A stretch of 64,000 nucleotides of DNA, from positions 1 to 64,000 of the forward strand of contig JAYSPV010000051.1 of assembly GCA_043721915.1 (NCBI GenBank). The letters run 5' to 3'. Shown piece after piece: positions 17,332 through 27,074 of the stretch. How positions within the stretch are numbered: position 1 is the first letter of the stretch; every line of letters starts with the position of its first letter. Source of the stretch: UBA668 sp043721915. GTDB lineage: Bacteria; Actinomycetota; Acidimicrobiia; Acidimicrobiales; Ilumatobacteraceae. The notes beneath the pieces were generated by a model. It ran no database searches. It had not been told where the DNA came from and saw only the letters and a list, made by a program, of their open reading frames with translations. The position numbers and the translations under genes are program-made.

Positions 17332-19083
17332 ATGTTCCGGCCGCACAGAGTTCGCCTCGACGACGTTGCGCAGGGCGTCGGTTTCGAGTTCGCCGAGGCG
17401 CTGCAGGTGTGGGTCGCGAGTGAGGTCGCCGAGGTCGCCGAGGTCGTGCGCTCCGCCGAGGCCGCCGCCGTTGGTGGTGCGTGGGTGGTCGGCTTCGTCA
17501 CGTACTCCGCCGCTCAGGCGTTCGATGATGCGTTCCCGGTGGCGCCGCCTCCCGGGGTGCTGCCGCTGGCCTGGTTCGCAGCGTTTGCCCGCCGTGACAC
17601 GGTAGAACTGGTGGAGCCCGCCGCCAGCGGGCCGTTCGTCGCCGATGTGCACCGCGCGCACGGCAGCGAGTGGTACCAGGACGGCGTCGAGCAGATCCGG
17701 CGGATGATCGAGACCGGCGATGTGTACCAGGTGAACCTCACCGATCGGGTGCGCTGCCGTCTGACGGCGGACCCGTTCGATCTCTACCGATCGATGGTCG
17801 CGACGCAGGGTGGTGCGTTCAATGCCTTCATCGACCTCGGTGAGGCCGTGGTGATCAGCGCGTCACCGGAGTTGTTCCTGGAGATCGACGCTGACACGGT
17901 GGTGACGCGGCCGATGAAGGGCACACGTCGTCGACACGGCCGCCCCGAACGGGACCACGAGATGGCGACGGAGTTGCTCGCGTCGCAGAAGGATCTCGCC
18001 GAGAACGTGATGATCGTCGATCTGTTGCGCAACGACCTCACGCGGGTGTCGTCGCCGGGCGGGGTGAGCGTCCCAGAGCTGTTCAGCGTGGAACGGTACG
18101 AGACAGTGTGGCAGCTGACGTCCACGGTCGCAGCTCGCCTGCGCCCCGACGTCGGGCTGCTCGACATCTTCCGGGCGGCGTTCCCGTGCGGTTCGATCAC
18201 GGGTGCTCCGAAGGTGTCGGCGATGCATGCGATTGCCACACTCGAGCCATCTCCGCGCGGGCTGTACTGCGGCGCGATCGGCATGATCTCGCCGTCGGTC
18301 GCGGGCGAGAGGCCTTCATCGATCTGGAGCGTCGCGATCCGTACCGCTGTCGTCGCCACCGCCACCGGTGAGCTCGAGTTCGGCTCGGGCGGTGGCATCA
18401 CCTACGACTCCGTTCCCGCCGACGAGGACGACGAGCTGGAATCGAAGACGGACGTCCTGCGCCGCGCCCGTACGGCGTTCGAGCTGTTCGAGACGTTGCG
18501 GCTCGATGCCCACGGAGTGCACCGGTTGGCGCCGCACCTGCGGCGCCTTGCGGCGTCGGCCGACTACTTCGGCTTTCCCTACGACACCGCGAAGATCGCT
18601 TCGCAAGTCGTGGCGCTGCCCACGCCACGCACGCCGCACCGACTGCGGATCGTGCTCGAGCGCAGCGGTCGTCACAGAGTGGAGACGTACCCGCTCGATG
18701 AGCTGCCCGCACAGGTTCGCCTGGCCGTGTCGGTCGAGCGGGTCTCGAGCAGCGACCCGTTCCTCTGTCACAAGACCACCCGCCGTGCCGTGTACGAGCG
18801 GGCCCGGGCAGCGCACCCCGAAGCCGACGACGTGCTGCTGATCAACGAGCGCGATGAAGTCGTCGAGACCACGATCGCCAACCTGCTCTATCGGATGGAC
18901 GGCCGCTGGTACACCCCGCCACTGACGAGCGGGGGCCTGCCTGGCATCGGCCGCCAGGCGCTGGTGGCCGATCACACCGTCAGTGAACGGGTGCTGCCGC
19001 TCGACGAGTTGCGTGAATGTGCCGAGTTTGCGGTCGTCAACTCGCTGCGTGGGCGCCGTCCGGCCGAGATACTGCTCGGATGA
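17332..19083 (+). CDS. pabB: aminodeoxychorismate synthase component I / 4-amino-4-deoxychorismate lyase fusion
   Basis: Converts chorismate to 4-aminobenzoate for folate. Residues 1-380 are a chorismate-binding PabB domain (GDVYQVNLTDRV, SPELFLEI, RPMKGTRRR, DLAENVMIVDLLRNDL, FPCGSITGAPK). The rest is a fold-type IV aminotransferase-like PabC lyase (FELFETLRLDAHGVH, HKTTRRAVYERA with the PLP lysine, ETTIANLLYR). The glutaminase subunit PabA is not in the window. ATG 17332 is preferred; ATG 17287 is in frame but overlaps fbiC by 29 bases. The stop overlaps folP's ATG, so the two folate genes are translationally coupled. Confidence 0.93.
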   Translation: MFRPHRVRLDDVAQGVGFEFAEALQVWVASEVAEVAEVVRSAEAAAVGGAWVVGFVTYSAAQAFDDAFPVAPPPGVLPLAWFAAFARRDTVELVEPAASGPFVADVHRAHGSEWYQDGVEQIRRMIETGDVYQVNLTDRVRCRLTADPFDLYRSMVATQGGAFNAFIDLGEAVVISASPELFLEIDADTVVTRPMKGTRRRHGRPERDHEMATELLASQKDLAENVMIVDLLRNDLTRVSSPGGVSVPELFSVERYETVWQLTSTVAARLRPDVGLLDIFRAAFPCGSITGAPKVSAMHAIATLEPSPRGLYCGAIGMISPSVAGERPSSIWSVAIRTAVVATATGELEFGSGGGITYDSVPADEDDELESKTDVLRRARTAFELFETLRLDAHGVHRLAPHLRRLAASADYFGFPYDTAKIASQVVALPTPRTPHRLRIVLERSGRHRVETYPLDELPAQVRLAVSVERVSSSDPFLCHKTTRRAVYERARAAHPEADDVLLINERDEVVETTIANLLYRMDGRWYTPPLTSGGLPGIGRQALVADHTVSERVLPLDELRECAEFAVVNSLRGRRPAEILLG

Positions 19084-19898
19084 ACCCGGACCAGTTCCTT
19101 GCAGCGCTCGCCGGCGACGGGGTGTTGCTGATGGGTGTCGTCAACGTCACCCCCGATTCGTTCTCCGACGGCGGCCGCTACTACGAGATCGACAGTGCGG
19201 TGGCGCATGGGCTGCGGCTGGTGCAGGAGGGGGCCGACATCGTCGACGTCGGCGGTGAGAGCACACGACCGGGCGCCTCGCCGGTGAGCGTCGAGGAGGA
19301 GATTCGCCGGGTGCTGCCTGTCGTGCGCGACCTGTGCAGTGCAGGCGTCGCAGTCAGCATCGACACCCGCCATGCGCTGGTGGCCGAGGCCGCGGTCACC
19401 GCCGGCGCATGCGTGGTCAACGATGTCTCGGGCCTGCGCGACCCGGCGATGCGCTCGGTCGCTGCTCGCCACGGGGTGCCCGCGGTGGCAATGCACATGC
19501 CAGTCGCGGACCCGGCGGTGATGCAGCAGCACACCGAGTACGTCGACGTCGTCGGCGAGGTGGTGGCGTTCCTGCGCGATCACGCAGCGCTCGCCCTCGC
19601 GGAGGGTGTACCGACAGTGATCCTCGACCCGGGAATCGGGTTCGGAAAGACGGTCGAACAGAACGTCGAGCTCGTGCGCCGGCTCGACGAGCTGGTCGCA
19701 CTCGGCCATCCGGTGCTGCTCGGTGCGTCGCGCAAACGTTTCATCGGTGTGCTGACGGGCGTGGAACGAGCGGAGGATCGTGTCGCCGGCAGCGTGGCCG
19801 TGCACCTCGCCGGTGTGCAGCGCGGCGCCCGGATCATCCGCGCCCACGATGTCGCGGCACACCGCCAGGCACTGACGATGTGGCGCCACGTCGGCTGA
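19080..19898 (+). CDS. folP: dihydropteroate synthase
   Basis: Condenses 4-aminobenzoate with dihydropterin pyrophosphate, the target step of sulfonamides. The 272 residues show MGVVNVTPDSFSDGG, VDVGGESTRPGA, SIDTRHA, NDVSGL, DPGIGFGKT and LLGASRKRFIG in order, all core folate-binding and catalytic motifs. Its ATG at 19080 overlaps the pabB-pabC stop (ATGA), so the product of one enzyme is made next to the enzyme that uses it. Confidence 0.96.
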   Translation: MNPDQFLAALAGDGVLLMGVVNVTPDSFSDGGRYYEIDSAVAHGLRLVQEGADIVDVGGESTRPGASPVSVEEEIRRVLPVVRDLCSAGVAVSIDTRHALVAEAAVTAGACVVNDVSGLRDPAMRSVAARHGVPAVAMHMPVADPAVMQQHTEYVDVVGEVVAFLRDHAALALAEGVPTVILDPGIGFGKTVEQNVELVRRLDELVALGHPVLLGASRKRFIGVLTGVERAEDRVAGSVAVHLAGVQRGARIIRAHDVAAHRQALTMWRHVG

Positions 19899-19930
19899 GG
19901 TCCCGTACCTCGCCGCGCGGCTTGCGTGCC

Positions 19931-22129
19931 TCAGAGGATGAAGTCGATGGGCGGCGACTGCGCCGCGCACTCGTCGACGGCCAACTCGCCGTTCGGGTCT
20001 GCGACGAACGCGATGACGAGGTCCCGATAGCAAGGTGGCCCGAGTAGGTAGATGGCCGAGCCCATGGTTGCGAACGTGATCACCGTGGTGTTGCTGCGGG
20101 CGCGCTGCAGGCCCTCTGCGTACAACGCAGCCGGACTGGGGTCGAGTGCTCCGACTGCGATGAGCGTCGGCGTGGCGCCCTGGCTGGGTGCGGTGAACTC
20201 GGGCGGCAGCCGGGGGACATCCCACACCTCGCACCAGTCGAGGAACCGCTCGTCGTACGCCCCAGCGAACTCGGGGATGAGGACGGCTGAAGTGGGCGCC
20301 AGGCTCGCGAGACGCGGGAGTGCGGCGCACTGGTAGCTCAGATAGGCCGCCGTGTTGGTTTGGTAGGCGCCGAGTTCGACGCCGGCAGCGACCCCGGCTG
20401 TGCTCTCGTCACCGGCCGGCTGCGCTGTCTCGGCGGCCCCGACGAGCGACTTGGCAAGAAATCTGTGAATCACCGACACTTGCAAAGCGGCAACGACGCT
20501 TGCGGAGGCTCGGTCACCGTCGTAGTACACCTTGACGTCTCGCGGCGCCTGCGGAGGGATTTGACGGAGGTGAACCACCCGGACCGTGGCATCGAGTGTG
20601 CGCGGCGCGGCCTCGATTCTCAGGTAGGCATCGGCGACGGCAGTCGCCAAGTTGGGGAATGCACCGGCGCACCCCGGATCGGCGGCGCACAGCGCCGCGT
20701 AGCGCGAGAACGCTGCCGCAGCATCGTCCACCGGGTCGGCGCGCCAGCTGGAACCGGGGTCGATCGGGTTCTCGAGGAAGACACCTTGGAACGTCCCGGG
20801 GAATCGGTCGGCTGCGATGAGTGCGGCCGGGGCATCGCTGCGGTTTGCGGTGATGAACGCGTGGTCGAGGCCGGCGGCGACGAGGTAGTCGGTCACATCA
20901 CCGATCTCCGCTTCGGCGTTGTAGCTGGCGAGGTCGAAACCGGCTGCGATCAAACGGTCGTGGCACGCGCCCACCGCCGACAACGCAGCGGCGGCAACAC
21001 CTGCGTCGTTCGATGGTTTGGCCAGGCCATCGATGATCACCTGGTCCACCTCTGCGCAGTCGAACGCCTGCGTGCTGAGACCGAACCCTCGCGACGGCAC
21101 GATCACCGTGTTGGCCACAGAGGCCATGCCGTTGGCGAGCCCCATGGAGGGGCCGAGGTCGATGATCGTGGGGGCGGCCTCCGGGTTGGCCGTGGCTGGA
21201 ATGAGGTAACCGTGAAGCTCGATCACGCGCTGCGGCAGGGAGCGATTCTCGGGCACCGTGAGCGTCCAGCACTCGATGCCGACGATGCCCTCGACGACCG
21301 GGTCGGTGGCGCAATCGCGATCGGAGAGCAGGGGCGTGTAGCCGGTTGGCGCCGTCACTGTCGCGGGCACGCTGACGGTCGTGGTTGTGGGTCCCGTCGA
21401 GGGTGTCGGCGTGGTGGACGCATCGGTGTCGGGGGCCGTGTCGGTCGCCGGCTGCGAGTTGCCCTCGGCGGTCGAGCCGACACGTGCGTCGTCGTCAGCG
21501 CCAGTGGAGATGGCCACCCACACGAGCGCGATCACAGCGAGGGCGGCCGCAGTGGCCGGCAGCGCGAACCGGCGCGTGGAACGCTGGCTCCGTGCAGTGG
21601 TTGGCGCGCTTGCCAGTGGCTGCTCGCGGTCGACCCGCCAGAGGTCGACCGGATTCGGGATTCCTTTGAGCTCGCGCGACCCGAGTGCTGTGAAGTGGTG
21701 CGAGCCACGTGAGCCGGCCAAGGCCCGGACGATGCCCGTGGTCACCGTGGTGGCCGGCGCGGCCTCGGCGCACAGACGCGACGCCTCGATCACCGGCATC
21801 CCGAACCAATCGCCGTCTTCCTCGGCCGCCTCGCCTGCGCTCACGCCAACGCGGAGCAGCACGGGATCGTCGCCGTCCAGTGATGACACGGCATCGTGCA
21901 GATCATGTGCGCAGTGCAGCGCATCGACCGTGCTCGATCGGAACACCACCAGCAAGCCGTCGCCGAGGTTCTTGATCACCTCGCCGTGGTTCGCCGCGAC
22001 CGCCCCTCGCAGTGCGTCGAAGAAGCGGCTGCGGAACTGGTCGGCGGCGTCCTCGCCGATGCGGGCATGCCGCGCGGTGGAGCCGACGAGATCGCACACC
22101 ATGAACGTCGCAGTGCTGGTGACAGCCAC
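19931..22129 (-). CDS. class III nucleotidyl cyclase domain fused through a membrane helix to a degenerate alpha/beta-hydrolase
   Basis: 732 residues. Cyclase homology domain at about 1-160: VCDLVGST and NLGDGLLVVF supply the two metal-binding aspartates, and GDWFGMPVIEASRLC is typical of actinobacterial class III cyclases. One transmembrane helix follows at about 189-208 and a Thr/Pro linker. The external part of about 450 residues resembles TAP-type hydrolases (CWTLTVPENR, C-terminal PPCYRDLVIAFV). The nucleophile elbow GxSxG is replaced by ANRSD, so catalysis is doubtful; it may be a ligand-sensing domain controlling the cyclase. GTG 22129 is preferred; GTG 22171 is also in frame. It lies just downstream of tRNA-Gln. 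Confidence 0.8.
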   Translation of the reverse strand: MAVTSTATFMVCDLVGSTARHARIGEDAADQFRSRFFDALRGAVAANHGEVIKNLGDGLLVVFRSSTVDALHCAHDLHDAVSSLDGDDPVLLRVGVSAGEAAEEDGDWFGMPVIEASRLCAEAAPATTVTTGIVRALAGSRGSHHFTALGSRELKGIPNPVDLWRVDREQPLASAPTTARSQRSTRRFALPATAAALAVIALVWVAISTGADDDARVGSTAEGNSQPATDTAPDTDASTTPTPSTGPTTTTVSVPATVTAPTGYTPLLSDRDCATDPVVEGIVGIECWTLTVPENRSLPQRVIELHGYLIPATANPEAAPTIIDLGPSMGLANGMASVANTVIVPSRGFGLSTQAFDCAEVDQVIIDGLAKPSNDAGVAAAALSAVGACHDRLIAAGFDLASYNAEAEIGDVTDYLVAAGLDHAFITANRSDAPAALIAADRFPGTFQGVFLENPIDPGSSWRADPVDDAAAAFSRYAALCAADPGCAGAFPNLATAVADAYLRIEAAPRTLDATVRVVHLRQIPPQAPRDVKVYYDGDRASASVVAALQVSVIHRFLAKSLVGAAETAQPAGDESTAGVAAGVELGAYQTNTAAYLSYQCAALPRLASLAPTSAVLIPEFAGAYDERFLDWCEVWDVPRLPPEFTAPSQGATPTLIAVGALDPSPAALYAEGLQRARSNTTVITFATMGSAIYLLGPPCYRDLVIAFVADPNGELAVDECAAQSPPIDFIL

Positions 22130-22187
22130 GATGCGACAGTACCGCACCGCCAATTGCTGGCGGAGCGTCACCGAGGTGGAAGCAGAG

Positions 22188-22258
22188 TTCCGGGGAGAGG
22201 GCTCGAACCCCTATATGCAGGACCAAAACCTGCCGTCCTACCATTGAACGACCCCGGA
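22188..22258 (-). tRNA. tRNA-Gln (anticodon TTG)
   Basis: Folds as a standard cloverleaf on the minus strand: acceptor TCCGGGG/CCCCGGA, anticodon stem GCAGG/CCTGC around loop TTTTGGT giving anticodon TTG, and T-loop GTTCGAGCC. The discriminator is A and CCA is not encoded. Confidence 0.95.
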
Positions 22259-22329
22259 AGGAACGGGCCTGAGGTTATCGCGACTGATGCAATCCGCGGT
22301 GGGGGTTTGGGCATGGCCCTCGCGCCCGA

Positions 22330-22335
22330 TAGCGT
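22330..22335 (+). promoter_or_regulatory. -10-like TAGCGT of the bS22 gene
   Basis: TAGCGT inside CCCGATAGCGTC, ten bases before ATG 22346. The same CCCGATAG core precedes the bL37-like gene at 47811, suggesting a shared promoter type. Confidence 0.4.
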
Positions 22336-22345
22336 CTCACGAGCT

Positions 22346-22447
22346 ATGGGTTCACTGATCAAGAAGCGCCGCAAGCGCATGCGCAAGAAGAAGCACAAGA
22401 AGATGCTCCGCCGTACTCGGCACGCGCGCCAGCGCGGCAAGGGCTGA
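22346..22447 (+). CDS. bS22-like (AURKAIP1/COX24 domain) small ribosomal protein
   Basis: A 33-residue, extremely basic protein starting MGSLIKKRRKRMRKKKHKKM and ending RQRGKG. Length and the GS-x-IKKRRKRM-x-KKKH-x-K pattern match the actinobacterial bS22 seen on mycobacterial ribosomes, and the AURKAIP1/COX24 domain. It should sit in the small subunit near the subunit interface. It is transcribed alone on the plus strand between tRNA-Gln and ispE, both on the other strand. No Shine-Dalgarno sequence is seen. Confidence 0.88.
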   Translation: MGSLIKKRRKRMRKKKHKKMLRRTRHARQRGKG

Positions 22448-22482
22448 AGCTCAGCTTCTCTGCAACCACAATTCGATTTCGT

Positions 22483-23256
22483 TCACCGACCGCCGGCAGC
22501 ACGCTGTTGGCGGTCGGTGCGCGTCTGCACCACCATCGCTTCGGTTAACGCCGCAGCGACATCGTGGTGACCGTGCAGGAACCAGGTGGCGCCGCTCCCC
22601 GCGAGGGTAGGGGCGACACCTGCTGCGTCGCGGATCCGGTCACGCCAGCGTGCCAGCTGCGGCTCGACCACCAGCGCCGCCCGCTCCAGGTCGTTGGGGC
22701 CGTCGCCTCGCGGCCCGCCCAGTTCGTCCCATGCCCGATAGGCCGCTGGCGTGCTGACGGTGAGCGGCGGCACCACGAGCGTGATGTCCATCGCGACGAA
22801 GGCGAGCGGCTCCACGATCTCGCCGACGCCGCGCACCCGCGCGCGGCCGCCGACGAGGCAGAAGCTGACGTCGGCGCCGAGGCGTGCCGCGGCGGCAAGG
22901 TCGGTGAAACCGGCCCAACGCAGGATGGCGGCAGCATCAGATGACCCTCCACCCAACCCGCCACCATGGGGGATCACCTTGTGAAGGTGCACCGCCGCGC
23001 TGCGCCCGGCGAGCTGCAGAGCCTTCGCCACCAGGTTGCTGTCATCCACCGGCATCCCAGCCGCGAACGCGCCGTCCGCGGTGAGGCCGTGTCCGTTGGG
23101 GTCGATCGTGAGCGTGTCGGCCCAGGCGAGCGACACCATCTCCGCGTCGATCAGGTGGTAGCCATCGTCGCGGACGCCGGTGATCCGCAGCTCCAGCGTC
23201 AGCTTGGCCGGTGCCGCAACCGTGACAGTGCCGCCCGGCGTCGGTGGCGCGTTCAC
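22483..23256 (-). CDS. ispE: 4-diphosphocytidyl-2-C-methyl-D-erythritol kinase
   Basis: ATP-dependent GHMP kinase of the MEP isoprenoid pathway. Seen: APAKLTLELRI near the N-terminus, the phosphate-binding loop PHGGGLGGGSSDAA, and the third GHMP motif TLAGSGATWF. The 257-residue length is slightly below the usual 280-300. GTG 23256 is chosen because it overlaps the rsmA stop as GTGA. The rsmA-ispE order is widely conserved. Confidence 0.94.
   Translation of the reverse strand: MNAPPTPGGTVTVAAPAKLTLELRITGVRDDGYHLIDAEMVSLAWADTLTIDPNGHGLTADGAFAAGMPVDDSNLVAKALQLAGRSAAVHLHKVIPHGGGLGGGSSDAAAILRWAGFTDLAAAARLGADVSFCLVGGRARVRGVGEIVEPLAFVAMDITLVVPPLTVSTPAAYRAWDELGGPRGDGPNDLERAALVVEPQLARWRDRIRDAAGVAPTLAGSGATWFLHGHHDVAAALTEAMVVQTRTDRQQRAAGGR
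22484..22519. terminator. GC-rich stem-loop at the bS22/ispE convergence
   Basis: CACCGACCGCC (22484-22494) pairs perfectly with GGCGGTCGGTG (22509-22519) around a 14-base loop. It lies at the 3' end of ispE and downstream of bS22 on the other strand. No T-run follows on either strand, so terminator function is inferred from position only. Confidence 0.45.
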
Positions 23257-24074
23257 CGCGCGGCCCGCCACGCCACCGCCAGACGACCCCACTCGTGCAC
23301 GTCGAGTTCCTCAGGGCGGCGTTGGCTGTCGATGCCGGCCGCAGCAAAGACGTCGGGGCTGACCACATCGGCGAGCGATCGGCGCAGCATCTTGCGTCGC
23401 TGACCGAAGCCGGTACGGATGAGGTGGAACAGATCGGCGACCGGTGCATCGACCGCGGGCTGGGGCCGCCGGCGGATGTCGGCGAGCGCCGACTCCACGT
23501 TGGGCCGCGGCACGAACACGCTCGCCGGCACGTACCCGGCGATGCGCGCCGTCGCCCAGTACGACACCTTGACGGTGACCGCGCCGTAGGCAGGGGTGCG
23601 GGGCGACGCGCAGAACCGCTCGGCCGCCTCGCGCTGCACCATCACCAACATCCGCTCGATCAGCGGCACATCGTCGAGGAGATCGCAGATCAGCGGTGTT
23701 GCCACGTTGTAGGGCAGGTTGGCGACGAGCACCCAGCCAGGTTCGCCGCGGAGCAAGGAGGGCCAGTCGGCCTTCATCGCATCCGCTTCCACGACGGTGA
23801 TGTTCGGATGTGGCTCGGCGATCTCGCGCAGGATCGGCACGACGCCACGGTCGACCTCCACCGCCAGCACCTCGGCCCCCGTCTCGGCCAATGCGAGGGT
23901 GAGCGAACCGAGGCCGGCGCCTACCTCCACGACCTTGTCGCCGGGGCCGACCTCGGCCAGTCGGGCGATACGCCGCACGGTGTTCGCGTCGGCGACGAAG
24001 TTCTGGCCGAGATCGCGTCGCGGGCTGAGGCCGCCGCGCGCGAGCATCTCACCGATTGCGGCACGGTTGTGCAC
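23253..24074 (-). CDS. rsmA: 16S rRNA (adenine1518/1519-N6)-dimethyltransferase
   Basis: Dimethylates two adjacent adenines in helix 45 of 16S rRNA, using SAM. The 273 residues show the KsgA motifs: RRDLGQNFV, VVEVGAGLGSLTLAL (SAM loop), AVEVDRG, and the target-base motif VANLPYN. It starts with GTG 24074, three bases after the preceding exported protein's stop, and overlaps ispE by 4 bases, so the run tatD-exported protein-rsmA-ispE is one operon. Confidence 0.96.
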   Translation of the reverse strand: MHNRAAIGEMLARGGLSPRRDLGQNFVADANTVRRIARLAEVGPGDKVVEVGAGLGSLTLALAETGAEVLAVEVDRGVVPILREIAEPHPNITVVEADAMKADWPSLLRGEPGWVLVANLPYNVATPLICDLLDDVPLIERMLVMVQREAAERFCASPRTPAYGAVTVKVSYWATARIAGYVPASVFVPRPNVESALADIRRRPQPAVDAPVADLFHLIRTGFGQRRKMLRRSLADVVSPDVFAAAGIDSQRRPEELDVHEWGRLAVAWRAAR

Positions 24075-24077
24075 GGA

Positions 24078-24596
24078 CTACCAGCTCACCCGGACAGGCA
24101 CCGGCGCATCGGCGAGGTCGCCGATCTCGCCGAACACGTCTGTGTGCAGCACGATGTCGGCACCGGCCGGAATCGCCATGCCCAGCGTGTTGGTGCACGT
24201 GGTGGACTGCCCGTTGTCGATGTTGACCACGGTGAGCAGCGCACCGTCGGGCGCGAGCAACGTGGTGCACTGGCGGCTGCCCACCGAAAACCGCCGGAAG
24301 CTGGCCTTCACCGTCACCTCGTTGGCATTGGCGGCTGGTGGCACCGCGATGTTGATCTCGTTGGGGGCCACCGGCGGGTCGTCGCCGCCCACGAACGACG
24401 GCTGCTCGGGCTGGTACGCCTCGGTGGTGGGTGCGCTGTTGGCGGCTTGGTCGACGTTGATGTCCACACCGGCAGCGCCCACCTTCGGTGCCGTGCTGGA
24501 GGAGGCCGAGTCGCGGTTGAACATCCACAATGCGGGTAGTGCCATCACGGTGAAGACTGTGGCGGCGACTACGCGTCGGCGGTCGGTGGCGATCAT
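24078..24596 (-). CDS. exported or membrane-anchored hypothetical protein between tatD and rsmA
   Basis: A 172-residue protein with a basic start (MIATDRRR), a hydrophobic helix at about 9-25 and an extracytoplasmic region with a low-complexity linker. The rest is a beta-rich domain with Cys residues in SRQCTTLL and QSTTCTNT that could pair. I do not recognise the domain. In many actinobacteria this position between tatD and rsmA holds a resuscitation-promoting factor gene; no Rpf lysozyme-like domain is visible here. ATG 24596 leaves a 52-base gap after tatD. Confidence 0.65.
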   Translation of the reverse strand: MIATDRRRVVAATVFTVMALPALWMFNRDSASSSTAPKVGAAGVDINVDQAANSAPTTEAYQPEQPSFVGGDDPPVAPNEINIAVPPAANANEVTVKASFRRFSVGSRQCTTLLAPDGALLTVVNIDNGQSTTCTNTLGMAIPAGADIVLHTDVFGEIGDLADAPVPVRVSW

Positions 24597-24648
24597 CAGG
24601 GTTCGTGTGTGAGCGCGCCAGCCTGTGCCAGGAGCCCACGGCAAAAGG

Positions 24649-25413
<765 letters not shown>

Positions 25414-25414
25414 G

Positions 25415-26914
25415 TCAGCGACGAGGGAAGAGGGGGTCGCCCTTGGTCACGGTGAGGCCACCGGGGTAGCCGCCCCACTGCGCGTCAGTGGGCACCCGCT
25501 GGTCGGCGATCTGGCCGGGAAGGCCGAGGCGCTCCCAGATCGTCTGGCACGTCGCAGGAACGGCCGGGCTGGCCAGGATGCACACGATGCGCAGGGCCTC
25601 CAGCGCGTCGCCCATCACCGCATCCACCTCCGGTCCGGGCTCTGTCTTCCACGGCTCGTTGGCCTCGAGGTAGGCGTTCGTGGCGCGGATCAGGCTCCAG
25701 GTCGCGTCGAGCGCCTTCGACGGTGCCAGTGCAGCCCACCCCTCTGTGGTGCCCGCCAGCGCGGTAGCCGCCGCCTCCGCGAGCGGCGAGTCCGCCCTGG
25801 GTGCTGGACCGACGCCGTCGCACTTCTTGCCCACGACCGTGGCCACACGCGACAGCAGGTTGCCGAGGTTGTTGGCCAGGTCGCTGTTGTAGCGGCCGAT
25901 GAGACCCTCGTAGGTGAAGTCGCCGTCCTGCCCGTATGAGGTCTCGGCCAGCACGTAGTAGCGGAAGCCGTCGACGCCGATGTCGTCGACCAGCTCCAAC
26001 GGGTTGACCACGTTGCCGCTGGTCTTGCTCATCTTCTCGCCACCGACCAGCAGCCAGCCGCCGACGCCCCAGGCCGCGGGCGGTTCGACGCCCGCGCTCA
26101 TCAGCATCGCCGGCCAGTAGACGCAGTGGTGGCGGATGATGTCCTTGCCGATCAGGTGCGTGCCCGGCCACCACTCACCGAAGCGCTCGTCGTCGCTGCC
26201 GAAGCCGACGGCCGTGATGTAGTTGGCGAGCGCATCGAACCACACGTACGCGACGTGCTTGCTGTCCCAGGGCAGAGGAATGCCCCACTTCAGGCTGGTG
26301 CGGCTGACACTGAAGTCGCGCAGGCCGCCACGGATCAGGCCGAGTGCCTCGTTGCCGCGGAACTCGGGCTGGATCGCACCGGGGTGGGCGTCGTACCACG
26401 CGAGCAGGCGGTCCTGGAAGCGACTGAGGCGGAAGAAGTAGTTCTCCTCCTCGTAGTACTCGACCTTCAGTTTGTGGATCTTGCACAGGTCGCCCGGGTC
26501 GAGCTCGTCGTCGGTGTAGTACTCCTCACACGGCACGCAGTACTTGCCCTTGTAGACGTCGAGCTCGATGTCGCCTGCGTCGTAGCAGCGTTGCAGCAGC
26601 TCGGCCACGCCGATCTTGTGGCGCTGTTCGCTGGTGCGAATGAAGTCGTCGTTGCTGATGTTCAGCCGCCGCCATGCCTCGGCGTACAGCGGTGCGATCT
26701 CGTCGACGAACGCCTGCGGGCTCTTGCCCGCGGCGTCGGCGTAGTCCTGCACCTTCTGGCCGTGCTCGTCGGTGCCGGTGAGGAAGAACACGTCGTCACC
26801 GCTGAGGCGGTGCCAGCGAGCGATGGCGTCGCCGATGATGGTGGTGTACGCGTGGCCGAGGTGCGGCTTGGCGGTGACGTAGTAGATGGGGGTGGTGAGG
26901 AGGTAACGACTCAT
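25415..26914 (-). CDS. metG: methionyl-tRNA synthetase
   Basis: Charges tRNA-Met with methionine. The 499 residues show the class I motifs KPHLGHAYTT (HIGH) and GEKMSKTSGNVV (KMSKS), TGTDEHGQK, and a connective-peptide zinc region with CVPCEEYY and a further Cys in GDLCKIHK. It lacks the C-terminal tRNA-binding domain of long MetG forms. ATG 26914 follows AAAGGA about 7 bases upstream. The promoter should lie in the 160-base divergent gap before the MBL gene at 27075. Confidence 0.96.
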   Translation of the reverse strand: MSRYLLTTPIYYVTAKPHLGHAYTTIIGDAIARWHRLSGDDVFFLTGTDEHGQKVQDYADAAGKSPQAFVDEIAPLYAEAWRRLNISNDDFIRTSEQRHKIGVAELLQRCYDAGDIELDVYKGKYCVPCEEYYTDDELDPGDLCKIHKLKVEYYEEENYFFRLSRFQDRLLAWYDAHPGAIQPEFRGNEALGLIRGGLRDFSVSRTSLKWGIPLPWDSKHVAYVWFDALANYITAVGFGSDDERFGEWWPGTHLIGKDIIRHHCVYWPAMLMSAGVEPPAAWGVGGWLLVGGEKMSKTSGNVVNPLELVDDIGVDGFRYYVLAETSYGQDGDFTYEGLIGRYNSDLANNLGNLLSRVATVVGKKCDGVGPAPRADSPLAEAAATALAGTTEGWAALAPSKALDATWSLIRATNAYLEANEPWKTEPGPEVDAVMGDALEALRIVCILASPAVPATCQTIWERLGLPGQIADQRVPTDAQWGGYPGGLTVTKGDPLFPRR

Positions 26915-27061
26915 GAGAGGTCCTTTCGAGGAATGGCGGTACGTCGGCTGTTCAGGAGCCGGTGCACATTCGACGAGTGAAGGACGTGGTCGTCATGTGG
27001 CCCAGCTTACGCCCGGTGCACGATCGTCGGTCAACCGCATTGTTGAACGGGTTCGATTGGG

Positions 27062-27067
27062 TACGGT
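27062..27067 (+). promoter_or_regulatory. -10-like TACGGT
   Basis: TACGGT is followed after seven bases by ATG 27075, the spacing of a leaderless promoter. It lies in the gap divergent from metG. Confidence 0.4.
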
Positions 27068-27074
27068 CGCAGCC

